Shown here in pieces: positions 17,395-25,766 of a stretch of 64,000 nucleotides of DNA. Below the pieces are notes generated by a model that saw only the letters and a program-made list of their open reading frames with translations, did not search any database and was not told the DNA's origin. The stretch's first letter is position 1, and each line of letters opens with the position of its first letter. The stretch spans positions 186,001 to 250,000 of the forward strand of contig JAIVLN010000002.1 in the NCBI GenBank assembly GCA_020524245.1, given 5' to 3'. The translations under genes were made by a program, and so were the position numbers. This stretch comes from Rossellomorea aquimaris (GTDB lineage: Bacteria > Bacillota > Bacilli > Bacillales > Fictibacillaceae).

Positions 17395-17981
17395 GCTTCG
17401 CTCCCTCCTCTCCATCTCCATTTTTTCACCAATACAGCCCCAACGAACACAACGAGTGCAAGAACACTTAACCATGGTAAAACTTGCAGCGGTATCCGAT
17501 CACCGATCCAAAATCCGACCATGATGTAACCAATTGTCCAAAGTGCACTTCCGATGATTCCGAGAACGGAGTATACCCCGATTGGATAGCTGCTCGTCCC
17601 GGCAACGTATGGAGCAATCTGTCTGAATCCAGGAATGAACATGCTGAACAGGATGGTCACTTTCCCGTATTGATGGAATTTCCTGCTGACTTTTGCCCAC
17701 AGATCCGGTGTAATTTTCACATAATGCCCATAACGGTGTATGAACGGAGCACCGAAATAGCGACCAATGGCGTAAGAAGCGGCTAACCCAAGGATGGTTC
17801 CGGTGAGCGCGCTGAATAACGTCCAGCTGAGCATCAAATGGAACTGTGCGGCGAGCATGCCGATCAACACCATAAATGTTTCCTCCGGTGCTGGAATGCC
17901 GACGATTCCACAGAATAATGTCAATAAAATGATCCAATATCCATATGTCTCAAGTGCAATCATCACATTGTCAAAACTCAT
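17391..17981 (-). CDS. DedA/VTT family membrane protein
   Basis: A 196-residue integral membrane protein with four to five hydrophobic segments. DedA signatures are visible: GIPAPEETFMVL, the re-entrant RYFGAPFIHRYG region and FIPGFRQIAPYVAG with the conserved Arg. Family members act as lipid scramblases or flippases, for example for undecaprenyl phosphate. The position between a polysaccharide deacetylase and a lipid glycosyltransferase, with ATGA overlaps on both sides, suggests envelope lipid handling. Confidence 0.85.
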   Translation of the reverse strand: MSFDNVMIALETYGYWIILLTLFCGIVGIPAPEETFMVLIGMLAAQFHLMLSWTLFSALTGTILGLAASYAIGRYFGAPFIHRYGHYVKITPDLWAKVSRKFHQYGKVTILFSMFIPGFRQIAPYVAGTSSYPIGVYSVLGIIGSALWTIGYIMVGFWIGDRIPLQVLPWLSVLALVVFVGAVLVKKWRWRGGSEA

Positions 17982-18712
17982 ACGATCCTCTTCTTCTGTT
18001 CTTTTGATTTTCTATCAAGATGTTCGTCCAGGTTGACGCATTTATAGCCCCTATTCAACGCTTCTGGGAGGAAACGTTCAAGAGCTTGAATGGTGCTTTC
18101 CGGTGCTGTCGTATCCGCAGTTCGGTTCGATCCATCATCATGTAAAAGATAGATTTCCCCATCGGACAAACGATCGAGCATCTTTTCCTTCAACTGACCT
18201 GGGTCTTGCACTTTCCAGTCCTGAAAGATTGAAGACCATAGCACCAATGTATATTCCTTTGCATAACGAAAAGTAAACCAGTTCAGTCGACCATATGGCG
18301 GTCGATAATAGACCGGTCTACCACCTATCGTTTTTTCAATCAACTCTGCGGATCTCTCAATCTCTCTTTTGGTACCGAATGGTGTCAGGTACCAGCTGTC
18401 GGTATGCGTATAATGGTGAATCCCGATATTATGACCTTCTGTCACCATCCGTTGTACCAATTGAGGGTGTTCTTTCACTTTATCGGCTACAACAAAAAAG
18501 GTCGCTTTACAATCATATTGTTTTAATAGATCCAACAATTGCGGTGTATAATGCGGGTTTGGCCCGTCATCGAACGTCAACGCAAGTGTTTTTTCCTGTT
18601 CTCCTCTTTTAATCAAGCCAATGGATGATGTGCGGAACAGCACCGTAGGAACGACTCCGTAGAGGAGAAATGCGCACAATCCTACGACAAAAACCCACAA
18701 AATAATATCCAT
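17978..18712 (-). CDS. Polysaccharide deacetylase (NodB domain)
   Basis: A 244-residue, membrane-anchored carbohydrate esterase 4. One N-terminal transmembrane helix (1-27) precedes the NodB domain. Motifs: LTFDDGPNPHYTP (Asp48 and Asp49), His99-x3-His103 as metal ligands, and RPPYGR (137-142). It probably removes N-acetyl groups from a surface polysaccharide or peptidoglycan outside the membrane. The ATG at 18712 is chosen because GAAGGTGAAG precedes it; a start at 18766 is less likely. First gene of a three-gene overlapping operon. Confidence 0.85.
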   Translation of the reverse strand: MDIILWVFVVGLCAFLLYGVVPTVLFRTSSIGLIKRGEQEKTLALTFDDGPNPHYTPQLLDLLKQYDCKATFFVVADKVKEHPQLVQRMVTEGHNIGIHHYTHTDSWYLTPFGTKREIERSAELIEKTIGGRPVYYRPPYGRLNWFTFRYAKEYTLVLWSSIFQDWKVQDPGQLKEKMLDRLSDGEIYLLHDDGSNRTADTTAPESTIQALERFLPEALNRGYKCVNLDEHLDRKSKEQKKRIV

Positions 18713-18920
18713 TTCTACTTCACCTTCATAAAATTGATAAATACTTTCATAATCATAACACATCAAATACTGACGGCTGTTGGAAAAGCTACAACCTCCC
18801 TGATTCTACCAAATTCGAGCTTGTTCGGGAAGTGAGTTTAATAGGTCCAAAGGAAAATACATTTTTGTGCGTTACCCTCAAACTTCCTGATTTCCTTTGT
18901 TCCCCCTTACAAACGACCAT

Positions 18921-18947
18921 ACACTCCTTTTCAAATTACATATAGTG
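18921..18947 (+). promoter_or_regulatory. Sigma-K-like promoter of cotH
   Basis: AC, 16 bases, CATATAGTG, 33 bases before the cotH start. One mismatch to CATAnnnTA in the -10, and the same spacing as before the CotG-like gene. Confidence 0.6.
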
Positions 18948-18979
18948 ATAGGAGGAAATAAAACGAAAAGGAAGATTGG

Positions 18980-20059
18980 ATGAGGAACAAGCTCCCCTCT
19001 TTTTACATCGATCTTGATCGAACCGACTGGAAGGCAATGAGGAACAATTTTTGGTCGGATGAGCTGTATGATGCGACCTTGAATGCGCACAACCAAGAAC
19101 ACGATATCGGATTTGCCTTTCGTGGTAACCATACCCGTAAAGTAAAAAAGAAATCATATGAATGTATTTTCTCGTTGGTGACTCAAGGGATTAAAGAATT
19201 GCATTTGAATGCCGAATTTTACGATAAATCGCTGATCCGAAACAAATTGTCGTTTGATTTTTTCTCAGATTTAGGCGTACATGCCCCAAAGTCAGAGCAT
19301 ATCACCCTGACAATCAACGATCGATTTCATGGTGTTTACTTGCAGATCGAATCTGTTGACCGCTTTTTCTTAAAAATTAGGAACCTACCACTTGGAGCCA
19401 TTTTTTATGCAGAAAATGATAACGCGAATTTTTCACTGATGAGTCCGATCCGAAACGAACTGAAGCGGAGGCTCGATTCGGGATACAGTTGTAAGGAAGG
19501 AAATGAAGAGGATAAAGAAGATTTAAGGGATCTCGTTTATCAAATCAATACGCTTGAAAGCTCGAGATTCGAAAAGGTCATCCAGGACTATGTCAATGTA
19601 GATCGATACCTACGCTGGCTAGCTGGTGTTGTATGTACACAGAACTATGACGGATTCATCCATAACTATGCATTGTATAAACGCAGCGATACCGGACTCT
19701 ACGAAATGATTCCGTGGGATTACGATGCAACCTGGGGACGGGATATCCATGGAGATATTATGGAATTTGACTATACGCCGATTACCGGTTTCAACACATT
19801 GACAGGTAGGATCATGGATACCCCTGTTTTCCGTGAGCGTTATTACCACCTGATGAAGGACATCCTGGATCGAGAATTTACGGAAGAATATCAGCGACCA
19901 AGAATTGAAGCGATGTATGAGAGTATAGCTCCTTATGTGGAAAAGGACCCCTATCTGCAAAAATCCCTCCACCATTTTTACGATGAACCGACTGTAATCT
20001 ACAACTACATCAATGGACGGAACCGATTCTTACGTGATCAACTGAACCAATTAAAATAA
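18980..20059 (+). CDS. cotH: Spore coat protein kinase CotH
   Basis: A 359-residue CotH-type protein kinase, close to the B. subtilis length. CotH phosphorylates serine residues in coat proteins CotB and CotG. Visible motifs: RGNHTRKVKKKSY (48-60), VYLQIESVDRFFL (119-131), QNYDGFIHNY (221-230, catalytic Asp224 region) and IPWDYDATWG (244-253, metal-binding Asp pair). AAAGGAAG precedes the ATG. It stands alone behind a sigma-K-like promoter and ends at a terminator. A likely substrate is the SSGK-repeat protein at 7306-7767. Confidence 0.92.
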   Translation: MRNKLPSFYIDLDRTDWKAMRNNFWSDELYDATLNAHNQEHDIGFAFRGNHTRKVKKKSYECIFSLVTQGIKELHLNAEFYDKSLIRNKLSFDFFSDLGVHAPKSEHITLTINDRFHGVYLQIESVDRFFLKIRNLPLGAIFYAENDNANFSLMSPIRNELKRRLDSGYSCKEGNEEDKEDLRDLVYQINTLESSRFEKVIQDYVNVDRYLRWLAGVVCTQNYDGFIHNYALYKRSDTGLYEMIPWDYDATWGRDIHGDIMEFDYTPITGFNTLTGRIMDTPVFRERYYHLMKDILDREFTEEYQRPRIEAMYESIAPYVEKDPYLQKSLHHFYDEPTVIYNYINGRNRFLRDQLNQLK

Positions 20060-20088
20060 AGGCGTTTCATTGAACGCCTTTTAATTTT
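20059..20088 (+). terminator. Terminator of cotH
   Basis: AAGGCGTT / AACGCCTT hairpin followed by TTAATTTT. It also lies at the end of the convergent tspO-like gene. Confidence 0.7.
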
Positions 20089-20545
20089 GCTCATATAAGC
20101 CGTATGTCCAGATTAAGTCGTATAAAAGCCAGAGCAAATATGGGGAAAGCACATAAAAAGAGACTCTGTCTATTTTTCTCAGGATGAAGGTCAGTACAAC
20201 CACAATCATGATAAAAGGGACGAGGCTGACGAACCCAAGGAATGTACTGCGCATGCCAAAGAACAAGTAGTTCCAGAGTTCGTTCCCGATCAGCATGAAA
20301 AATACAAGTACAATGGCTGAACTTCGCAGGGAAGATGCTTTTGTAAGGTGGAACAACCGGTAAAAAATGACCCCAGACATAACGTAATAGAGTACTCCGA
20401 TGATTATGAAAAACCATAACGGAACTAAATACCAGGGCTTTTCAAGATCCGCATACCATGTCGTCAAGGCATCTCCGACGAAAAGATTCCCCCCTATTGA
20501 GAACAACAGGATAATCAGAATGGTTGGAACGGCTGCTCTCATCAT
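20081..20545 (-). CDS. TspO/MBR family protein
   Basis: A 154-residue five-helix membrane protein of the TspO/peripheral benzodiazepine receptor family. Family hallmarks are WYADLEKPWYLVPLWFF (29-45) and GNELWNYLFFG (86-96). Bacterial TspO binds tetrapyrroles and influences stress responses. It is 8 bases downstream of the methyltransferase gene, so probably in one operon. Confidence 0.9.
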   Translation of the reverse strand: MMRAAVPTILIILLFSIGGNLFVGDALTTWYADLEKPWYLVPLWFFIIIGVLYYVMSGVIFYRLFHLTKASSLRSSAIVLVFFMLIGNELWNYLFFGMRSTFLGFVSLVPFIMIVVVLTFILRKIDRVSFYVLSPYLLWLLYDLIWTYGLYEQN

Positions 20546-20553
20546 GCCTCTCC

Positions 20554-21180
20554 TTAATTTGTTTTCCTTAAGATGACCGATTGGAAATGAAATGGTCCTC
20601 CGACGATCTCTTTCGGTACTACGTTGAAGTATTCAATCTTGAAGATATCTGATAGGGCTTCTTTCAGGTCATTGTCCCGGAAAAAGGAAAAGAACCGCTT
20701 CGGCTCGTGGAAATCTCCTTCCCAGACGCCTTCTGAATCCTGACCGCCATAAACACCCATGTAAAAAAGACCACCCGGCTTCATCACTCTTTTGATCTCT
20801 TTTAACACAGAAAGCAATTCGGATTTCGGAATATGGAGAAGGCAATTCAAAGCCCACACGGCATCGAACTCCTCGTCCGGAATCTCTAGGTTGTCGAAGC
20901 TCATTACTTCAGCGTTGAGACCTTTTAGTCGGCAGATTCGAACCGACTCAGGTGAGAGGTCAGTACTTAACGTCTTTAGACCTTGTTGTTGGAAAAACAG
21001 ACCGTCTTTCCCAGGTCCAGCACCGACTTCAAGTAATGTCTGCTTTTCTTCATTTTGGAGATGTGCCAAGAACACTTCCCGTTCGGCGACCTTCCAATCT
21101 TGCACCGGACTTTCATCGCGTGCATACGACTGCTGATCATACGCTGTTGCTAAATTCTTTTTGATTTCACTGTACAACAT
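20554..21180 (-). CDS. SAM-dependent class I methyltransferase
   Basis: A 208-residue Rossmann-fold methyltransferase. Motif I is LLEVGAGPGKDG (49-60); LSTDLSP and DAVWALNCLLHIP follow in order, and MKPGGLFYMGVYG marks the region after strand 5. The substrate is unknown. It overlaps the upstream hydrolase gene by 14 bases and is followed closely by the TspO gene. Confidence 0.85.
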   Translation of the reverse strand: MLYSEIKKNLATAYDQQSYARDESPVQDWKVAEREVFLAHLQNEEKQTLLEVGAGPGKDGLFFQQQGLKTLSTDLSPESVRICRLKGLNAEVMSFDNLEIPDEEFDAVWALNCLLHIPKSELLSVLKEIKRVMKPGGLFYMGVYGGQDSEGVWEGDFHEPKRFFSFFRDNDLKEALSDIFKIEYFNVVPKEIVGGPFHFQSVILRKTN

Positions 21181-22024
21181 CTGCTTTTCCCTCGATCCAT
21201 ATTATGATTTCTTGTGCAACATCCTCAGGACGGTCCCAGTGGACGTTGTGTTTTGTATTTTCGATTCCAATTACACTCAGGTCGATGATGCTCTTAGATA
21301 TGCTATTTATCGCAGCACTTCTTGAAGCGTCCACTTCCGGTAGGGTTGCATGGAACAACAATACAGGACATTGAATGTGTTGGTATGTCGTTGAACAAGG
21401 TTCTGAGTAAAATGCTTTTATGGTTGAGATGATACTAAATACGTCTGCCTTCAAATGATATTCGCCATTCACCTCACGGAAATTCGACTTGATCAGATGA
21501 TTAAACGAGGCATCCAATGTACCCGTTGTATACTCCTGATAAGTATTGACGACCTCATTCCAATCTTTGTATTTCGCTGATTCTATGTATGCTTTCCAAG
21601 CCTTAAGTGCTTGTTCTTCTGATAGGTCCACGTTTTCAGGGAACATGTAACCCCCATCAATCAAGGTGACTCCCCTCACTTTGTCAGGGGTTTCTTTTGC
21701 AAAGTGAAGTGCCAAATCCCCACCCCATGAATGACCGATTATGTAAAAAGGTTCGGTTGTGACGGTCTCGACCACTCGATTCAGCTTGTGGACCAACGTA
21801 GAAAACTGATAATCTTTTTCCGTGTTAAAAGGGGCCGTATCACCATGCCCGGGAAGATCCAGAAGGATCAGGTGAAACTTCACATTGAGTAATTTTGTAA
21901 GTTTTACAAAAGAAAAAGAATCACTCGTCAATCCATGAAGACAGAGGATTTTCGGCTGCTTCGGATTCCCTGATTCATAACCCTGGAACGTATGACCTTC
22001 TATTGTTCTCTTGAATTCTCTCAT
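21167..22024 (-). CDS. Alpha/beta hydrolase
   Basis: A 285-residue hydrolase. The oxyanion region is LCLHGLTSDSFSF (27-39), the nucleophile elbow is GHSWGG (Ser99), and a late His lies in NTKHNVHWDRPEDV. The ATG at 22024 follows GAAGGAGAC; a start at 22081 is less supported. The substrate is unknown. First gene of a hydrolase-methyltransferase-tspO run. Confidence 0.85.
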   Translation of the reverse strand: MREFKRTIEGHTFQGYESGNPKQPKILCLHGLTSDSFSFVKLTKLLNVKFHLILLDLPGHGDTAPFNTEKDYQFSTLVHKLNRVVETVTTEPFYIIGHSWGGDLALHFAKETPDKVRGVTLIDGGYMFPENVDLSEEQALKAWKAYIESAKYKDWNEVVNTYQEYTTGTLDASFNHLIKSNFREVNGEYHLKADVFSIISTIKAFYSEPCSTTYQHIQCPVLLFHATLPEVDASRSAAINSISKSIIDLSVIGIENTKHNVHWDRPEDVAQEIIIWIEGKADVVQ

Positions 22025-22161
22025 TACGTCTCCTTCAATTTTGACATCCACTCTGTTGTATACGAGATTTGAAGTTGGCATTCCTGCTTTACATCGCTAT
22101 TAACGACTGTTAGGAGACATGATTTCATGATACACTGATTGTTGGTTTGGAGGAATTGATC

Positions 22162-22752
22162 ATGGAAGAAACCCCGTTAAATATACATAACACATATGTG
22201 ATAGAAGAAGGAGCATTCACTACACGGCAAATCCGATATTGTTCGGTGGATGGTGAGCTTGTATTTCAGATAGAGGATACGAAGAAATCTATCAGTGAGC
22301 GGATCTTGAAAGTCATCCCCCTTTATTCATTGTTGAGTTCATTAAGAAGAACACATTTTATCGCAACCGCACCCAATCGGGAACAGCCACTTTTTCATGT
22401 CGAAAAGAAGCCTGGATTTGCGGAGCACTATAGGATATATGATGAAAATGGAGATTTTGTAGCACAAGTTCGGAGTGCTTCCAAGTGGAAATTCCAACTT
22501 GATGTGGGTGTTTACGAAGAACATCTTGGGACCATTGAAGGCGGAAGTGGCTGGTGGACGTTTGACTCTCCAGAAGGAAACCGCTATTTAGATTACAAAC
22601 AGAACAGTTATTTACCTGAATATAAAAGCAAGAATCCTTTGACAGGGCCAAATGTAGCTAAAATCTCAAACACCTCATCCAAAGCCCTTTCAATCGCAAC
22701 CCACGCGATTCCATTTATTATTGAAGAATTTACACAAAGGCAAAGTTCATAA
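22162..22752 (+). CDS. Tubby/LURP-one-like beta-barrel protein
   Basis: A 196-residue protein. Alternating strands such as QIRYCSVDGELVFQIEDTKK and AEHYRIYDENGDFVAQVRS (about 75-105) look like the LURP-one/tubby C-terminal fold found in bacterial proteins such as YxjI, which may bind phosphoinositides or lipids. No signal peptide. ATG at 22162 follows GGAGGAATTGATC. The assignment is moderate; the function is unknown. Confidence 0.5.
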   Translation: MEETPLNIHNTYVIEEGAFTTRQIRYCSVDGELVFQIEDTKKSISERILKVIPLYSLLSSLRRTHFIATAPNREQPLFHVEKKPGFAEHYRIYDENGDFVAQVRSASKWKFQLDVGVYEEHLGTIEGGSGWWTFDSPEGNRYLDYKQNSYLPEYKSKNPLTGPNVAKISNTSSKALSIATHAIPFIIEEFTQRQSS

Positions 22753-22758
22753 GGGGAG

Positions 22759-22784
22759 AGACTCGTTGTTTGACGAGTCTTTTA
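22759..22784 (+). terminator. Terminator of the tubby-like gene
   Basis: AGACTCG / CGAGTCT hairpin followed by TTTTATAA. Confidence 0.75.
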
Positions 22785-22798
22785 TAAAAAATGACGAT

Positions 22799-22829
22799 AA
22801 AAAACACCGGGAACCATTTCCCGGTGTTT
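22799..22829 (-). terminator. Terminator of the pirin-doxX operon
   Basis: On the minus strand GGAAACACCGGGAAA pairs with TTCCCGGTGTTT, followed by T residues. Confidence 0.8.
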
Positions 22830-22835
22830 CCCTAT

Positions 22836-23258
22836 TTATGCAGATTCTTTCAGTTCCTTGTTCTCTTTGTTGAAGAGGACTTGATCTAGAGCGAAAAGCT
22901 TACTTCCGCTTACCGCAAGATAGATCGTCATCGCTAGGAGTGCGAGATCAAATTCGTATCCTGCCATCTCACCGTTACCTGTAAATCCGACCGAAAGCTT
23001 TACGGTAAAGATCGCTCCCACCATAATCAAACCGAGCAAGATGGATACAATCCGAGTAGCTAGACCGATAATCAACGCTATCCCACCGACAAGCTCAATT
23101 ACAGCGACCACATAAGCAAGAAAGCCGGGTAGACCGATACTACTGAACCATCCTGCTACGTTTTCAATTCCACCTTGGAACTTCCCGAGTCCATGTACAA
23201 AGAATATGATACCTAAAGTAATGCGTAAAATGAGTGCTCCGATTTCACTTGTGTTCAT
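22836..23258 (-). CDS. DoxX family membrane protein
   Basis: A 140-residue four-helix membrane protein with the DoxX start LRITLGIIFFVHGLGKFQGG (11-30). Family members such as CatD and MhqP of B. subtilis act in quinone or thiol stress. It follows the pirin gene by 21 bases in one operon behind two MhqR-type operators, which supports a role in resistance to quinone-like electrophiles. Confidence 0.88.
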   Translation of the reverse strand: MNTSEIGALILRITLGIIFFVHGLGKFQGGIENVAGWFSSIGLPGFLAYVVAVIELVGGIALIIGLATRIVSILLGLIMVGAIFTVKLSVGFTGNGEMAGYEFDLALLAMTIYLAVSGSKLFALDQVLFNKENKELKESA

Positions 23259-23279
23259 CTTGTCATTCCTCCTTTTTTG

Positions 23280-23984
23280 TTATGGTAAGTCAATTAACAT
23301 AAAGCGCGCGCCAGATTCCGAAACAAGTTCTAATTCATCTAACTCTGTGATGCGTGCAGAATCTCGTTTGTTTAAGATGGCTTCCTCATTCACTGCCACA
23401 TCTCCTTCAATAACAAATAGGAAAATCCGACGATTTTTACCTGGTGCAAAAGTAATCTTTTTTCCTTTTTCAAGATCAGATAAGTAGATGGTCAGATCCT
23501 GATTGATGTCTGCGACGTCGTCTGCTGAAGCGTTTTTGCTCACTACCGGCAACAGCTGGTTCTTTAATTTTTCCACATCAAAAGTCGTTTGTTCATACGA
23601 TGGTGTAACGCCAACCACCTCGGGCTCAAACCACATTTGAAGGAAGTTCACCTTCTCAGTTGCAGATGGATTCATTTCGGAATGAACCACACCGGTTCCG
23701 GCAGACATGCGTTGTACGCCTCCGAAAGTGGTTGTCGCTGTATGACCACCATTGTCTTCATGCTGCAAATGACCATCGAGTACGATAGACACGATCTCCA
23801 TTTCCTTGTGCGGATGAGCACCGAACCCTCTCATCGGCTCAACGAAGTCATCATTCAATACGCGCATCGGTCCGAAGTTCATGTTCTCCGGATCGAAATA
23901 TTCTGCAAACGAGAAACTGAAATTGCTTTTCAACCAGCCATGATCAGCTGTGTATCGTGAATTTGCTGGATAAACTTTAATCAT
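23280..23984 (-). CDS. Pirin family protein (possible quercetinase)
   Basis: A 234-residue bicupin. The metal site of the N-terminal cupin is complete: His57 and His59 (GAHPHKEME), His101 and Glu103 (VVHSEMNP). Some bacterial pirins open flavonols such as quercetin with dioxygen. First gene of a pirin-doxX operon, with GAGGAGG before the ATG, a TTGACA promoter upstream and an operator on either side of the leader. Confidence 0.9.
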   Translation of the reverse strand: MIKVYPANSRYTADHGWLKSNFSFSFAEYFDPENMNFGPMRVLNDDFVEPMRGFGAHPHKEMEIVSIVLDGHLQHEDNGGHTATTTFGGVQRMSAGTGVVHSEMNPSATEKVNFLQMWFEPEVVGVTPSYEQTTFDVEKLKNQLLPVVSKNASADDVADINQDLTIYLSDLEKGKKITFAPGKNRRIFLFVIEGDVAVNEEAILNKRDSARITELDELELVSESGARFMLIDLP

Positions 23985-24005
23985 TATAATTGCCTCCTCA
24001 GTAAT

Positions 24006-24023
24006 TATCTTGAATTCGAGATA
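24006..24023. promoter_or_regulatory. MhqR-type operator, proximal copy
   Basis: The 18-bp near-palindrome TATCTTGAATTCGAGATA lies just upstream of the pirin ribosome binding site. It differs by one base from the known MhqR operator consensus TATCTCGAATTCGAGATA. Confidence 0.75.
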
Positions 24024-24086
24024 TTAGGGTAAAAATTTTTACTATAAATTTTGGGGTGAATGGAGCTAAGTACTCCCTTAAGAAAT

Positions 24087-24104
24087 TATCTTGAATTCGA
24101 GATA
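24087..24104. promoter_or_regulatory. MhqR-type operator, distal copy at the promoter
   Basis: A second identical TATCTTGAATTCGAGATA, 81 bases from the first and next to the -10 region of the pirin promoter. Binding here would block RNA polymerase directly. Confidence 0.78.
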
Positions 24105-24107
24105 TAT

Positions 24108-24135
24108 TGTATAACTTGCGAGCTTGTCTTGTCAA
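24108..24135 (-). promoter_or_regulatory. Sigma-A promoter of the pirin-doxX operon
   Basis: On the minus strand a perfect -35 TTGACA (24130-24135) is followed after 16 bases by TATACA. The adjacent operator overlaps the expected transcription start. Confidence 0.65.
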
Positions 24136-24193
24136 CAGTTCATATTGAAGGAGATCCACATTAGATGTAAAATCCCCTTCCTGAACGCTTATT

Positions 24194-25042
24194 TTACTGT
24201 AAAAAGGCGATAGAAATGAGGCTTGCTTCGACTGGATGAGAAAGCATCAACAAGTGATCCGACTTATTGATTTGGGTAATTTGCAAGTCAGACATCACCC
24301 TCTTGTATTCAAAAAGATCAATTTCATTTGAATCACGGAACTCTTTCGGTAAAATCAATTGATCCGCCAATATCAACAGGATCGGCACCTTAACCTTGGA
24401 TGCCACTTCTTTCCGGAAGTTCATGGATGCGATATCCTGGAGATACCCTCTTAAAGCATCATCCGGCGTTTTATGAACAAAAACCCCATCCTCTGTCTGT
24501 TCAAAACAGATTTTGTGAGCGTTTTTAATCAAGGGGATTACATCTCTAGTAACTTCGACTCCTGCCATCTTCATCTCTTTGATATGTTCAGCCAAGTGGC
24601 TGTCCAGCTCCCTCTCGGTTTTGAAAGTAGGCTGCGACAGGTCGCCTTCGACTGAATCGACTTCGTAATAACCGCCATCCAACAAGATCACTCGATCGAC
24701 TTTTTCAGGGTAATGAAGCGCAAAATACTGAGCAACCCAACAGAAATAGGAACCTGCAACGATGGAAACAAACTCGATTTTCAAATCTTCCAATACATTC
24801 AACAAGTCCTTTGATGCCTGTTCAAGTGTATAGGGACCTTCCACGAGCGAGTCCCCGTGCCCTCTGAAATCCAACGCAATACAGCGATATTGACCCGCAA
24901 ACTGCTCGAGCATCTTCTCATAAGATTCTTTTGTTTCTCCCAATCCATGTAAAAACACGACAACTGGAAGGTTCACCTCTGCTGTATCTATAAAAGAGAT
25001 TCCGTCGACATAAGAAATATTTTTCATCATTGAATTGGTCAT
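24194..25042 (-). CDS. Alpha/beta hydrolase
   Basis: A 282-residue hydrolase. FLHGLGETKESYE marks the oxyanion region (30-42) and ALDFRGHGDS strand 4 (55-64). The nucleophile elbow is VAGSYF, so Ser97 lacks the usual second glycine (G-x-S-x-G). AAGGAGAG precedes the ATG. The substrate is unknown. Confidence 0.8.
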   Translation of the reverse strand: MTNSMMKNISYVDGISFIDTAEVNLPVVVFLHGLGETKESYEKMLEQFAGQYRCIALDFRGHGDSLVEGPYTLEQASKDLLNVLEDLKIEFVSIVAGSYFCWVAQYFALHYPEKVDRVILLDGGYYEVDSVEGDLSQPTFKTERELDSHLAEHIKEMKMAGVEVTRDVIPLIKNAHKICFEQTEDGVFVHKTPDDALRGYLQDIASMNFRKEVASKVKVPILLILADQLILPKEFRDSNEIDLFEYKRVMSDLQITQINKSDHLLMLSHPVEASLISIAFLQ

Positions 25043-25260
25043 CTGATCTCTCTCCTTTTTTCGAGGATATGTAATCCTTCGAGATATGGATTTGTTTTCC
25101 TTTAACCTTTTTGTAAAAATTGACGCCGCTCTCCAAGGACCGGTGTCAATAAAGGATTCTACTCTTCCGTCAGTTCCAATGTTTTCTCGAAGTCTCCGAT
25201 TTGGGCCGTGAAATGAAAAAACGACCTCAGTCGGTAGTGAGGTCGCTACATGTAAAATGG

Positions 25261-25764
25261 TTATGAATGGACGTGCTCTTTTGTAGTTTTCGTTCGAAGT
25301 CTTTGGCGTGCTGTCTTATTCGAATGGCTGACCGGCTTCAGTCCTAAAGCTTTTGCTAACCCAAACTTGGGCATGTTTCCATAGATCGATTCGAATTGAT
25401 TAGGCTTAATCAGATATGTTTCGTGGTAGATCCCAACCGCATTATTTTTGCCTACTTTCTTGTTGAAGTCGTTCCATGCTTTCAGGTGATTTTGCCCTCG
25501 TGCATACTTCATCAGATCCTCTTCCGTTTTCCAGTACTGTACCATGAGGGTAGTTCGGAAGTTGATAAAATTCTCCATCGTCAGGAAGCCTAACTGTTTA
25601 TTCGTGTAAAGTTCTCTGATCATTGGCGGCATCGCGAGAAAGACAGGCAGCCATTTGTGGATGGCCCACCATTTGTTGATTCGCATACCAATCAGGAATA
25701 CCACAAACTCATCAGAACCGCTCGTTTCAACCGTATACCTTCCTTGAAGAATCTCCTTCGCCAT
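25261..25764 (-). CDS. DUF4188 family protein (monooxygenase-like)
   Basis: A 167-residue protein. VVFLIGMRINKWWAIHKWLP (21-40), TLMVQYWKTEEDLMKYARG (72-90) and AVGIYHETYLI (113-123) match the DUF4188 pattern, a dimeric alpha/beta-barrel related to small haem or cofactor-free monooxygenases. It follows the PadR gene by 2 bases behind AAGGAGGAG, so it is the likely target of that regulator. The substrate is unknown. Confidence 0.8.
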   Translation of the reverse strand: MAKEILQGRYTVETSGSDEFVVFLIGMRINKWWAIHKWLPVFLAMPPMIRELYTNKQLGFLTMENFINFRTTLMVQYWKTEEDLMKYARGQNHLKAWNDFNKKVGKNNAVGIYHETYLIKPNQFESIYGNMPKFGLAKALGLKPVSHSNKTARQRLRTKTTKEHVHS

Positions 25765-25766
25765 CC

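Noticed and set aside
25055-25095. Third MhqR-type operator before the hydrolase at 24194
   Set aside because: Only one half-site (TTCGAGATAT) is present and the arms do not pair at the 18-bp spacing.
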